46,104 bases of DNA from Streptomyces minutiscleroticus. GTDB taxonomy: Bacteria; Actinomycetota; Actinomycetes; Streptomycetales; Streptomycetaceae. Under the pieces are notes generated by a model. It had not been told where the DNA came from. It saw nothing but the letters and a program-made list of their open reading frames with translations, and ran no database searches. The position numbers were made by a program, and so were the translations under genes. This document shows positions 8,405 through 16,752 of this stretch, in pieces (position 1 is the stretch's first letter; each line of letters starts with the position of its first letter). The stretch is taken from assembly GCF_014650875.1 (NCBI RefSeq), contig NZ_BMVU01000053.1, positions 1 through 46,104 on the forward strand, read 5' to 3'.

Positions 8405-9352
8405 TCAGACCGTGGGGATCGAAGTCTTCGTCCGGCCGGCGTCGACGGCCTCGATGTCCTCGTGCTTCATCTTCAGGATCGAGGCGTTGGTGTGCTCGCC
8501 GGCCTCTTGGCCGAGGGTGATTTGCAGGCTCTCGCGGTGGGCGAAGAACCAAGCCTCGACGGCGTACCGGAATTTACGCATGACGTCGACGTAGGCGAGC
8601 TGGGAGGCGTCGATGACGGACGTGGCCAGGTAGCCCCTCAGGAAGGACTCCTTGTCGGCCTCGTCGTCCAGGTAAATGAGGGTGCTGGCGACGTCGAAGA
8701 CATGCGGCCCGTACATCACCTCGCCCCAGTCGAGCAGCCCGCCCGTGCCGTTCTTGATGCGGAACTCGGTGACGCGCGGGTCGCCGTGCACGACGCCCAG
8801 GGTCAGGTCGTCGGGGATCACTTCGAGCGCCTCACGCATGGCGCGCTGGATCCAGGGATACGGCTTCAGGGCCTCATTCTCGGCCAGCAACCAGTCGATC
8901 TGCGGCCAGGTGATCACCCCGGCCGGTACGGGGTGATCAACCAGCGCCCGGTGAATGGCGGCCAGCGTGCCGCCGACGATGCGCATCTGCTCGGCGTCGG
9001 TCCTGTCGACGCGCTCGCCGTCCATGTAGTCGAGCAGACCCCAGCACCAGTCACCCTCCAGGACCACCAGGTCACCGGTAGTCGTGGTGTTCGGGGTGCC
9101 GCTGAGGATCCCCTGCTCGGCAACGCCGCGGGCGACGCCGAGACCGGCCGCGAAGCCGGCACCGTGACTCTTCGGGACGGCCTTGAGCACGTATCGCCGT
9201 TCGCCGTTCGCGACCTGCCAGGTATGAGAGTTGTAGCCCTGATCGGCGACTTCCCGCTCCCAGGGGAGCACCGACCAGCTCCCCTCCCCCCAGCGGACCA
9301 GAGGGAGTTCGCCGTCCTCGGGGGCGGCCGGCAGAGCTTCGAAAACGGGCAT
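8405..9352 (-). CDS. Aminoglycoside-phosphotransferase-fold protein with altered catalytic loop
   Basis: 315 residues. YVLKAVPK (Lys57) fits the ATP-binding lysine. VVHGDPRVTEFRI (His189-Asp191) is the Brenner-type catalytic loop, and LLDWGEVMYGPHVFD (Asp208) fits the metal-binding Asp. The Asn normally five residues after the catalytic Asp is Glu196 here, so normal metal coordination is uncertain. Known relatives phosphorylate aminoglycosides, macrolides, choline or homoserine. Placement between the P450 and TEII genes suggests self-resistance or a tailoring kinase; both are inference, and a non-catalytic role is possible. Confidence 0.75.
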   Translation of the reverse strand: MPVFEALPAAPEDGELPLVRWGEGSWSVLPWEREVADQGYNSHTWQVANGERRYVLKAVPKSHGAGFAAGLGVARGVAEQGILSGTPNTTTTGDLVVLEGDWCWGLLDYMDGERVDRTDAEQMRIVGGTLAAIHRALVDHPVPAGVITWPQIDWLLAENEALKPYPWIQRAMREALEVIPDDLTLGVVHGDPRVTEFRIKNGTGGLLDWGEVMYGPHVFDVASTLIYLDDEADKESFLRGYLATSVIDASQLAYVDVMRKFRYAVEAWFFAHRESLQITLGQEAGEHTNASILKMKHEDIEAVDAGRTKTSIPTV

Positions 9353-9408
9353 GCGGTGACGTCCTGTTCTTGTTCCTCGTGCAGTGACTTCGGTGGTCCG
9401 TTACGGCG

Positions 9409-10617
9409 TCAGCCAGCCGCGTCCCAGGTGACAGGGAGTTCCCAGACGCCGTAGACGACGGAGTCGGTCTTGAAACGCAGTTGGTCGTGCGGAACGGCGA
9501 TACGCAGCGTCGGAAAGCGTTCGAGAAGCCGTCGGAAGGCCACCCGCATCTCGACGCGGGCGAGCTGGTGTCCGATACACATGTGGATGCCGGCGCCGAA
9601 AGCGAAGTTCCTGGCGTTCGTCCGGTCGAAGATCAGCCGGTCCGGGTCCGGGAAGTACTCGGCATCGCGGTTGGCGGAGACCATCGCGCCGACCACGGTC
9701 TGCCCGGCCTCGATGTGCTGGCCACCGATCTCGACGTCCTCCAGCGCGGTGCGGGTGAAGGAGAACTGGACGATCGACAGGTACCGCAGCAACTCCTCGA
9801 TGGCGCTGTCGATGAGTTCCGGGTCACTGCGCAGAGCGGCCAGTTGCTCCGGATTCTGCAGGGTGACCAGGGTACCCAGGCTCAACATGTTGGACGTCGA
9901 CTCATGCCCGGCGATCAGCATGAGCGTGCACAGCCCGGCGACCTCGTCGTCCGTGAGCCGGTCCGCCTCGCTCTTGGGATGGACCAGGTCACTGATCAGG
10001 TCGTCGCCGGGCTCCTTCTTCTTGGAGTCGATCAGATCTTGCATGAAGCGGGAAAACTCGTTGATCGACGCCTTGATCTGCTCCAGAGGCAGTTCGACGT
10101 TGAGGACGTCTGCCGACCAGCGCTGGAAGTCCGCACGGTTGTCGGAAGGCACACCGAGCAGGTCCGAAATGACCAGTGCGGGAATCGGCAGAGCGTAGGC
10201 GTCGACAAGGTCGACAGGCCCGCCCTGCGCCTCCATCCGGTCCAGGAACTGCTGCGCGTAGGCCTCGACCCGGGGCTCCAGCTCACGCATCTTCCGCGTG
10301 GTGAAACGGCCGGCGACCAGTCTGCGGTACCGGGTGTGGTCAGGGGGATCCATGCTGATGAACGCGCCAGGGGGCATGGCGGGTTTGGTGTCCCGGTGCC
10401 GGGTTCTTGCCGAGCGCGACCGTTCCGAGCTGAACCGGGGGTCCGTGAGCAGGGTCCTGACATCCTCGTACCGGCTGAGCAACCACCCCTGGTTGCCATC
10501 GGGGTACACGATCGGCGCGACAGGCGCCTCGGAACGCAGCCGCGCGTAGTCGTCCGGCGGGTCATAAGGGCAGCTGCGTTGGGTCGGCAGCCCTTGGACT
10601 GGAGTCATCTCGCTCAT
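9409..10617 (-). CDS. Cytochrome P450, bacterial class I (CYP105/107-like)
   Basis: 402 residues, normal for soluble actinobacterial P450s. Visible motifs: I-helix AGHEST (236-241), the ExxR of EELLR (275-278), and the heme loop FGAGIHMCIG with ligand Cys347, followed by HQLARVEMRVAF. It should hydroxylate or epoxidise the polyketide using ferredoxin electrons; no ferredoxin gene is adjacent. Start MSEMTPVQG at 10617 is preceded by GAGGAGCG, and an ATG three codons on is an alternative. It is the first gene of the minus-strand operon, with a repeat-containing promoter region upstream at 10797-10829. Confidence 0.93.
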   Translation of the reverse strand: MSEMTPVQGLPTQRSCPYDPPDDYARLRSEAPVAPIVYPDGNQGWLLSRYEDVRTLLTDPRFSSERSRSARTRHRDTKPAMPPGAFISMDPPDHTRYRRLVAGRFTTRKMRELEPRVEAYAQQFLDRMEAQGGPVDLVDAYALPIPALVISDLLGVPSDNRADFQRWSADVLNVELPLEQIKASINEFSRFMQDLIDSKKKEPGDDLISDLVHPKSEADRLTDDEVAGLCTLMLIAGHESTSNMLSLGTLVTLQNPEQLAALRSDPELIDSAIEELLRYLSIVQFSFTRTALEDVEIGGQHIEAGQTVVGAMVSANRDAEYFPDPDRLIFDRTNARNFAFGAGIHMCIGHQLARVEMRVAFRRLLERFPTLRIAVPHDQLRFKTDSVVYGVWELPVTWDAAG

Positions 10618-10796
10618 GAACTGAAGCGCTCCTCGGTGGATGGTGCAACGCCTGTCGTTCGCTGCCCTTCGGGGGATCCCTGACCGGTCGGCCGTTCAAC
10701 CCGCCCGGCCACGGCTCCCGAGTACTCACCGAGCGGGGCTCAGCTGCCCGCAGGAAGATCCCACGAGCGACTCTACGGTCCGGGCGATCGTCGCCC

Positions 10797-10829
10797 ACAC
10801 CCCCTAGACACCCCCTAGCCACCCCTGAA
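10797..10829 (-). promoter_or_regulatory. Triple 11-bp direct repeat upstream of the P450 operon
   Basis: acaccccctag occurs twice in perfect tandem (10797-10807, 10808-10818), followed by ccacccctgaa (10819-10829). The spacing and core equal those of the array in front of the PKS gene. It lies 180-212 bp upstream of the P450 start. A shared binding site for a pathway activator is inferred. Confidence 0.6.
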
Positions 10830-10933
10830 CAATGTCTGGTTAACCAGCCGTTCACCTGCCCCGTCCGTGTCGGCAGTGAACCACTCCGGTTCCGATGGAG
10901 GGTTCGGCTCGATTCGCTGAACCTTCTCCGACC

Positions 10934-11140
10934 TCAATTGGTGCTGATGAGGTGGAGGGTGAGGACTGCCTGGACGAGGTGGGTGATGCGGGTGGTCGAG
11001 CAGCGTAGTCTGCGGAGGAGGCGCCATGCCTTCAGGGCCGCGATGGCGGGTTCGACGAGAGCCCGGATCTTCGCGTGGAACCGGTTGACGGCCCGCTGAC
11101 CTGTGGAGAGCTTCTCCCTGCGGCCCCAGCAGGGGACACG
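10934..11140 (-). pseudogene. IS5-family transposase, C-terminal fragment
   Basis: The frame ending at the TGA at 10934 reads GRREKLSTGQRAVNRFHAKI, then EPAIAALKAWRLLRRLRCST and TRITHLVQAVLTLHLISTN. This is the C-terminus of an IS112-like IS5 transposase, with the catalytic Glu of the EPAIAALK block. Everything upstream of that block is absent; the ISAs1 remnant abuts it. It may be part of a third IS5-type copy distinct from 12307-13135. Confidence 0.7.
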
Positions 11141-11149
11141 GACGGTACC

Positions 11150-12291
11150 TCCAGGGATCGTATTGAGTTCCGATCAAGGGGGTGGCTCGGGTGAGGTCCC
11201 TGAGCCAGATCATCGAGGTGCATGGGTGGTGTCCCTGACGTGGTGCACCGCTTCGATGCCCCACTGGGAGCGCGCGAGTTGTGCGATGAGCTGCGGGGAC
11301 GCTGCGGTGGAAGGCAGGTCGGTGATCCCGTGGACAGTTTTGCGAGTGATCTTTCCGGTCCTGGTGTTCACGCGGTGGCGCACGGTCTTCGCGGCCTGGA
11401 TGACGTGCGGGAGGTCCGGGTGGAGGCCGGTGACGGTCAGGGTGCGCACCGAACGGGTCTCGCGTCGGCCGTGGCCGTCTGCGCGCCCGTAGCGACGGGC
11501 GGTGACCTGCTTGGAACGGCAGTGAGCGCAACGCCGCGTGCGGGTGCGGCTGGTTGCGCTTCACGACGAACAGATAGTGCGCCTTCTCGTTCTGCACCAG
11601 CCATGTCGCGTGGTCGCGGCCGGTGTGCGGGGCGTCGGCGGTCACCGTCACTTTCGTCAGGCCGAACCGGGCGAGCAGCGCGGCAAAGCCGGTGACCGCG
11701 GCGGTCTTGTCCGGCACCGGCAGCTGGCGACCGTGTGCCCGCCGGACGGCACGGCCGAGAGGAGGTGGGCGGCCGGGATGGTGGAGGTGCGCGAGCCGCG
11801 GGCGGTCGTGCCGTCCACCGCCAGCTGCCGGGCGCCGGCCGGGCTGCGGCCGAGCAGGTCGGCCGGCCCGCCGGGGCAGGTCAGCTGCAGCACCCGCCGG
11901 ATGGTGGAGGTGACCGGGACCTGGTGCAGGGCGAACGGGCCGGTGGCGCGGACGCCGAGCCGGGCCAGGGCGTCCTGCGGAGCCTGGACCGCCCACTGGC
12001 CCACGGCGGCGTAGGAGCGGGCGCCGGCCAGGACCGCGCAGCACGCGGTGAGCAGCATCGACACCAGCGAGTGCCGACGCCCGCGCCGCTCACGCGGGTC
12101 AACCAGCGCGGTCAGCCGGCCGACGACGCGCGGCACAGACCGCTGGGCGTGGATGGACGATGTGATCAAGCAGATCGTGGCAGACCGGCGGCACATCGAG
12201 GCTCCGGTGGTTCCAGGCGACTTGGGAAGGTCACCCAGAACAACCGGAGCCTCGTTGCGTGCGACACGGACACACTGAAGGTTTTCCATCT
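11150..12291 (-). pseudogene. ISAs1-family transposase with at least two frameshifts and a lost C-terminus
   Basis: Three pieces in different frames follow the ISAs1 order. First MENLQCVRV ... DPRERRGRRHSLVSML ... LAVDGTTARGSR (first catalytic Asp), about 12291-11760. Then QLPVPDKTAAVTGFAALLAR ... VTADAPHTGRDHATWLV ... NQPHPHAALRSLPF (second Asp), about 11760-11530. Then DLPHVIQAAKTVRHR ... SQWGIEAVHHVRDTTHAP (catalytic Glu), about 11449-11210. After that the match stops and an IS5-type fragment begins. It is clearly inactive. Confidence 0.8.
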
Positions 12292-12306
12292 TGATCAGTT
12301 GGCGGG

Positions 12307-13071
12307 TTAGGGGGCGACGACGGCTCGGACGATGGCGGTGACCCGGGTGGTGCTGCAGCGGAGCTTGCGCAGGAGCCGCCGGCCCTTGAGGACCGCCATG
12401 GCGCGTTCGCCGAGGCTGCGGATCTCGGCATGGTCCCGGTCGTGACGCCGGCGCCGGCCACGCAGGTTCCTGCCGCGGAGCGGGACGCGGAGGGCGGGGC
12501 CCGCACCCTGATACGCCTTGTCCGCCCAGCACTTGATGCTGTCGGCGGCCAGAGCGGCCGGGATGTCGTGGGTGCGGGCCGCGGTCGGGTCGTGGGCGGC
12601 TCCCGGCAGTGCGTGCGATGCCCGGATCAGGCGTCCGGCCGGGTCGGCGAGGACCTGCACGTTCATGCCGTGGTGCTTCTTCTTTCCCGAGTAGTACGGG
12701 CGGTCGGCGGCGATGCGGTCGGTCAGCAGGAGCGTGCCGTCGAGGATCACGTACGCCTTGCTGCGGGCCGTGCCCATGGCCTGCTCCAGTGTCGGAGCGA
12801 GCGGGGCCAGGAGGTCGACGGCCTCGCGGATGGAGCGGCAGACCGTCGCGATCCCGATGCGGAAACCCGCGGCCAGGCGGGCATCGGGGGTGCCCCCGGC
12901 CGGAGGCTGGGGAGTGTCACCGCAGCGCAGGTGCGCGAGGACGAGCAGAGCCTGCCGGCCGCGGGTGAGGCGGCGCCGGCGGGAGCCGATCCGCCGCCGG
13001 TGCCCCGCGAGCAGACCAGCGAGGTGCTGCAGGGTGCGGCTGGATGGGATCGATGGCAGACGAGCAGACAA
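12307..13071 (-). CDS. IS5-family (IS112-like, DDE_Tnp_4) transposase carrying an in-frame palindrome insertion
   Basis: 254 residues from a TTG start at 13071 (SARLPSIPSSRTLQHLAGLL). DDE residues appear in VILDGTLLLTDR, WADKAYQGAG and HAEIRSLGERAMAVLKGRR. DRIAADRPYYSGKKKHHGMN is typical of the group. Between GDT and ARLAAGF there are about ten extra residues (PQPPAGGTPD) encoded by a GC-rich palindrome at 12884-12914; the related copy at 19318 lacks them. The C-terminus stops at VRAVVAP, shorter than usual, next to the ISAs1 remnant, so activity is doubtful. A hairpin lies just upstream. Confidence 0.8.
   Translation of the reverse strand: MSARLPSIPSSRTLQHLAGLLAGHRRRIGSRRRRLTRGRQALLVLAHLRCGDTPQPPAGGTPDARLAAGFRIGIATVCRSIREAVDLLAPLAPTLEQAMGTARSKAYVILDGTLLLTDRIAADRPYYSGKKKHHGMNVQVLADPAGRLIRASHALPGAAHDPTAARTHDIPAALAADSIKCWADKAYQGAGPALRVPLRGRNLRGRRRRHDRDHAEIRSLGERAMAVLKGRRLLRKLRCSTTRVTAIVRAVVAP
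12884..12914. repeat. GC-rich palindromic repeat inside the transposase gene
   Basis: The stretch contains GGTGCCCCCGGCCGGAGGC followed by TGGGGAGTG, a stem-loop of the kind scattered through Streptomyces genomes. It is in frame and adds about ten codons to a protein that lacks them in the neighbouring relative. That this is a recurrent genomic repeat is from memory of similar sequences, not from a search. Confidence 0.55.
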
Positions 13072-13078
13072 GCACGAG

Positions 13079-13128
13079 AGCTCCTGGCGAACTGGCGATC
13101 TTGGTCGTGAACCCGTCTACCAGGAGCT
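13079..13128 (-). repeat. Left-end hairpin of the IS5-type element (copy A)
   Basis: AGCTCCTGG at 13079-13087 and CCAGGAGCT at 13120-13128 form a perfect 9-bp stem around a 32-nt loop that contains GACGGGTTCACGACCA on the element strand. It lies directly upstream of the transposase start. Copy B at 19262-19316 has the same loop but a different, still perfectly paired stem. Confidence 0.75.
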
Positions 13129-13167
13129 TTCTTCATACCCCCACCGGGGCACCGGTCCAACCACCCG

Positions 13168-13380
13168 TCAGGTCGGAAGAGGCTCAGTGCCATCGATGCG
13201 GACACCGAACAGCAGGGGGGCGCCGGGTGCGTTGGTCGCGTTGATGGAGAACGACCCGGACGGGCCGTTCGGCAGCAGGTGCTGCACCCCGGCCCCGTGC
13301 GGCACCGTCTCCTCGCGCCGCGGTACCGCAGCGACGTCATCGACGGATGCCTCGCCCAGCGCAATCAACGCGCGGACGCC
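13168..13380 (-). pseudogene. Unrecognised C-terminal coding remnant
   Basis: The minus-strand frame ending at the stop at 13168 reads EASVDDVAAVPRREETVPHG, then NGPSGSFSINATNAPGAPLL and FGVRIDGTEPLPT. The composition is protein-like (hydrophobic and turn residues in order), unlike the Arg/Pro-rich shadow frames around it. There is no convincing start and no family was recognised. It lies between the IS island and the PhzF-like gene and is probably the tail of a gene cut by the IS insertions. Confidence 0.35.
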
Positions 13381-13465
13381 GACGCGTTCACCGCCACCCC
13401 TCCAGCCACTGGACGGCCTCTTCGCCCGGGGCGGCACACTCTGCGCGCCGCCCCCGGCTGCCCCG

Positions 13466-14386
13466 CTACGACCGCGGCGCCATCGCCGGCCGGATGCCGA
13501 TCGCGGCTCCGGTGACGCGTACCCGTGGATCGCCGGGGACCATGTCGACCTCCAACAGTGACGGGCGGCCCATGTCGTGGCCCTGGTGGAGGGTGAGGTT
13601 CGCGTCTGCCGGGACGAGGGCCAGGTCGCGGGCGTAGGCGCCGAACGCCGCGGCCGCGGCGCCCGTCGCGGCGTCCTCCACCACACCGCCGACCGGGAAC
13701 GGGTCGCGGACATGGAAGACGGTCGCTGTTTCGCGCCACACCAGTTGCACGGTCGTCAGGTCGAGCCGTTGCATCAGCTTCGTCAGTCGGTCGAAGTCGT
13801 ACTCGAGGTCGGCCAGTCGCTCACGGGTCGCGGCCGCAAGGACCAGGTGGCGCACGCCCGCGAAGGCGATCCTCGGGGGCAGGGAGGCATCGAGATCGCC
13901 GGCCTGCCAGCCGAGCGCCGCCAGAGCCTCCGTCACGTCGGCCGGGGCGGTGCCGTACACCCGGGGCTCGACGCTGGTGAGGGTGGCTTTCAGTACGCCG
14001 TCCTCCTTGCGGACGGTGACAGGCACGTGGCCTGCGGCGGTGTGGAAGTCGAGGTCGCCTTCGCCGATGCGCTCGCCGAGCGCCACCGCGGTGGCCACGG
14101 TGGCGTGGCCGCAGAAGCCCACTTCCGCCTTGGGGCTGAAGAACCGCAGCGTGAACGACCGGCCGTTGTCCGGGTCGGGCCCGGGGGTGACGAAGGCCGT
14201 CTCCGAGTAGCCGAGTTCGGCGGCGATCGCCACCATCTGGGTGTCGGCGAGGGAAGAGGCGTCGAGGACGACTCCGGCTTTGTTGCCACCGGTCGGGCTG
14301 GTGGTGAAGGCGGTGTAGTGCAGCACCTCGGCGGTCAGGAGGCGGGCCGGTTCGGTCACGGTGGTCTCCGTCGTCGAGTTCGCCAT
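13466..14386 (-). CDS. PhzF-family isomerase/epimerase-like protein
   Basis: 306 residues. Family marks are GGNKAGVV (usually GNPAAV), GYSETAFV with the conserved Glu62, the F-S-P-K-A-E-V-GFCGHATV block, and GGVVEDAATGAAAAAFGAY. It folds as two similar halves in relatives, which catalyse proton shifts or epimerisation (PhzF, diaminopimelate-epimerase fold). The ATG at 14386 is chosen because GAGAGGA lies 7 nt upstream; an ATG at 14395 is in frame. It begins 13 bp after the stop of the exporter gene, so the two are an operon. The substrate is not predictable. Confidence 0.9.
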   Translation of the reverse strand: MANSTTETTVTEPARLLTAEVLHYTAFTTSPTGGNKAGVVLDASSLADTQMVAIAAELGYSETAFVTPGPDPDNGRSFTLRFFSPKAEVGFCGHATVATAVALGERIGEGDLDFHTAAGHVPVTVRKEDGVLKATLTSVEPRVYGTAPADVTEALAALGWQAGDLDASLPPRIAFAGVRHLVLAAATRERLADLEYDFDRLTKLMQRLDLTTVQLVWRETATVFHVRDPFPVGGVVEDAATGAAAAAFGAYARDLALVPADANLTLHQGHDMGRPSLLEVDMVPGDPRVRVTGAAIGIRPAMAPRS

Positions 14387-14399
14387 GGTGATCATCCTC

Positions 14400-15926
14400 T
14401 CAGTGGGGTTCCTGCCGGGTTACTTGCAGGTCTGCCGGGTGACGGGGCGGGTCAGTCTCCCCCGTGGTGGGGGTGGTGGTTCGGCGGCGGGCGGGGAGCG
14501 CGAGCAGGGCTCCGGTCGCGAAGGCCGTCGCAGCGAGGCATGCCGAGAGCCGCAGGCCTTCGGTGAAGTCCGACGCCGTGGTGGCGAGGGTGCCGAACAA
14601 GGCCACTCCGACGGCGCTGCCGACCTGCCGGGCGACGTTGAAGACGGCGGAGGCGATGCCCACGCCCGCGGCGGGTGCGGTGTCGACGATCGCGGCGGTG
14701 GCGGAGAGGGCCGTCAGCGTCTGGCCGAGGCCAGTGGCGATCAAGGCGAACAGCAGCACGGGGTACGGGGTGTGGGGCCCGGCCGGCAGCCAGCCGAGGA
14801 AGCCGAGTGCGCCCAGCGCGAGGCCGGCGGCCATGGGCGGGTACGGGCCGGTGCGGGCGGTGATCCGGCTGGACAGCGGGGCGGCGATCAGTCCCGTGCA
14901 CACCGACGGCAGCAGGGCGAACCCCGTGGCCAGGGCGCTGAAGCCGCGCTCCTGCCGGAAGTACAGGGTGGTCAGGAACAGCATGCCGTAGTAGCCGAGG
15001 CTGATGAGCAGGCCGATGGCCGCGGTGGGAGTGAAGGAGGGGGCGCGGAACAGGGACGGCGGGAGCAGCGGTGCGCGTCGGCCGCCTGCGGGGAGACGTG
15101 CTTCGAGGGCGCGTTCCACGGCGGCGAGGGCGGCCAGCGCGGCGATGCCGAGGCCGATGGCGGAGAGCACCAGGGGTGAGGCCCAGCCGCGTGTGCCCGC
15201 CTCGTTGAGTCCGCCGGCCAGCGCGATGAGGCCGACGACGACGAGGAGTTGGCCCAGCGGGTCCGCCTTCGGTGCCTCGTGTCGCGACCGGAAGGCAGAC
15301 GGGAGGTGCCGCAGCGTCAGAGCGACCGCGAGGGCGGCGACGGGAAGGTTCAGCCAGAACACCGCGCGCCAGCCACTGGCCGCGACCAGCAGTCCGCCGG
15401 CCACCGGCCCGGCGCCGAAGGCGACCGAGGCGACCGCGCCCCAGACGGTGACGGCGCGGGCGCGTACCGCACGGTCGGGATGGGTGGCCCGGAGCAGGCC
15501 GAGGGATGCGGGCACCAGCAGTGCCGCACCCGCGCCCTGCGCCAGCCTGCCGGCGATCAGCGGTGCCGGTGATCCGGCGAGGGCGCAGGCCAGCGAGGCG
15601 ACGGTGAAGATGCCGAGTCCGGTCAGGAACGTCCGGCGGTGGCCGACGCGGTCGGCGAGCGCGCCACCGAGCAGCAGCAGACCGGCGAAGAGGGTGCTGT
15701 AGCCGTCGACGATCCACTGCAGGGCGGTGGCGCCGGTGCCGAGTGAGGTGCGGATGTCGGGGATGGCCACGTTGACGACGGTGACGTCGAGCATGACGAG
15801 GAAATAGCCGAGGCTGAGTGCAATCAGCGGAGCCATGGCGAGCGCGGGCCGACGGGCGTCGGTGGCCCGTCCGGCTGTCGGCCCCGTGGTCGGCCCACTG
15901 CGGGCGGCGAGGTGCGTTGCTCTCAT
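14400..15926 (-). CDS. DHA2-type MFS drug exporter (14 TMS, EmrB/QacA-like)
   Basis: 508 residues from the ATG at 15926 (MRATHLAARSG). GYFLVMLDVTVVNVAIPDI is helix 1 with the DHA2 motif. GGALADRVGHRRTFLTGL is MFS motif A and GRLAQGAGAALLVPASLGLL follows motif B/C patterns. About 14 hydrophobic segments can be counted, with a Pro/Thr-rich cytoplasmic tail. It should pump cationic or amphipathic drugs using the proton gradient. It is divergent from an ArsR-type regulator, with a short promoter region between them, so it is likely repressed by that protein. The PhzF-like gene follows in the same operon. Confidence 0.93.
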   Translation of the reverse strand: MRATHLAARSGPTTGPTAGRATDARRPALAMAPLIALSLGYFLVMLDVTVVNVAIPDIRTSLGTGATALQWIVDGYSTLFAGLLLLGGALADRVGHRRTFLTGLGIFTVASLACALAGSPAPLIAGRLAQGAGAALLVPASLGLLRATHPDRAVRARAVTVWGAVASVAFGAGPVAGGLLVAASGWRAVFWLNLPVAALAVALTLRHLPSAFRSRHEAPKADPLGQLLVVVGLIALAGGLNEAGTRGWASPLVLSAIGLGIAALAALAAVERALEARLPAGGRRAPLLPPSLFRAPSFTPTAAIGLLISLGYYGMLFLTTLYFRQERGFSALATGFALLPSVCTGLIAAPLSSRITARTGPYPPMAAGLALGALGFLGWLPAGPHTPYPVLLFALIATGLGQTLTALSATAAIVDTAPAAGVGIASAVFNVARQVGSAVGVALFGTLATTASDFTEGLRLSACLAATAFATGALLALPARRRTTTPTTGETDPPRHPADLQVTRQEPH

Positions 15927-15949
15927 GGAGAGATGATCGAAGCCGGACA

Positions 15950-15990
15950 CTTCGTCGTACGTCAAAGTGTCGACGTCGTACGCTGTGATC
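15950..15990. promoter_or_regulatory. Divergent promoter/operator between exporter and ArsR-type regulator
   Basis: CGTCGTACG occurs at 15952-15960 and again at 15976-15984 in direct orientation, with GTCAAAGTGTCGAC between them. The whole gap between the two divergent starts is only 64 bp, so both promoters and the operator must overlap here. The regulator as its ligand is inference. Confidence 0.5.
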
Positions 15991-16752
15991 ATGATGGACG
16001 AGCCGCTCAAGCAGCAGACCGACATCGCCCGCGCCGCCGCGCTGATCGCCGATCCGTCGCGGGCCCGGATGCTCAAGTGCCTGGCCGACGGCCGCGCCCT
16101 GCCCGCGAGTGCACTGGCCGGTGAGGCGGGTGTCAGCGCCGCCACCGCCAGCGTGCACCTGGCCAAGCTGGTCGAGGGGGAGTTCGTCACGGTCGGTCGG
16201 CAAGGCCGGCACCGCTACTACCGCCTGGCCGGTCCGGACATCTCCGCCGCCCTGGAGGCCCTCGCGCTGATCGCCCCGCCGCTGCCCATCACCTCGTTGA
16301 AGCAGAGCAACCGCACGAACGCCCTGCACCGCGCCCGCACCTGCTACGACCACCTGGCCGGACAGCTCGGCACCGGTCTGATGGGCGCGCTGCTCGACCG
16401 CGGTGTGCTGACCGGTTACGACGGCGTCCACCGCCCCGAGCAGGCCGTGCGCGACCGTCCCGCCTCCTACGGACGCGACATCCACTACGCCCTCACCGAC
16501 AGTGGCCGGGCGCAGCTACGCGAGCTCGGTGTGGACACCGACCGGTTGCCCCCGCGCCGCCCCGCCGTGCGCTACTGCGTCGACTGGAGCGAGCACCGGC
16601 ACCACCTGGCCGGCGGACTCGGTGCGGCGCTGACGGCCCGGCTGTTCGAACTGGACTGGGTGCGCTGGGGTGCGGCGCCGCGCGTGGTCCATGTGACCGA
16701 GAAGGGGATCGCAGGTCTGGAGCATTCGCTGGGCCTGACCCTCGCACGGTAG
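15991..16752 (+). CDS. ArsR-family winged-helix transcriptional regulator
   Basis: 253 residues from the ATG at 15991. IADPSRARMLKCLADGRAL opens the DNA-binding domain. VSAATASVHLAKLVEGEFVT is the recognition helix and RQGRHRYYRLAGPDI is the wing. There is no CxC metal site, so it is not a metal sensor of the ArsR/SmtB type. The long C-terminal half (CYDHLAGQLGTGLMGALLDR ... CVDWSEHRHHLAGGLGAAL) is the extended domain seen in regulators such as those beside EmrB-type pumps; it may bind the exported compound. It probably represses itself and the divergent exporter-PhzF operon. A GTG at 15967 is an in-frame alternative start. Confidence 0.88.
   Translation: MMDEPLKQQTDIARAAALIADPSRARMLKCLADGRALPASALAGEAGVSAATASVHLAKLVEGEFVTVGRQGRHRYYRLAGPDISAALEALALIAPPLPITSLKQSNRTNALHRARTCYDHLAGQLGTGLMGALLDRGVLTGYDGVHRPEQAVRDRPASYGRDIHYALTDSGRAQLRELGVDTDRLPPRRPAVRYCVDWSEHRHHLAGGLGAALTARLFELDWVRWGAAPRVVHVTEKGIAGLEHSLGLTLAR

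Noticed and set aside
9481..10683. Plus-strand frame across the P450 gene
   Set aside because: Antisense shadow of the P450, which has intact heme-binding and I-helix motifs.
14452..16485. Long minus-strand frame of about 677 codons over the exporter gene
   Set aside because: Arg/Pro/His-rich translation without motifs; the overlapping frame 14400-15926 encodes a clear MFS protein.
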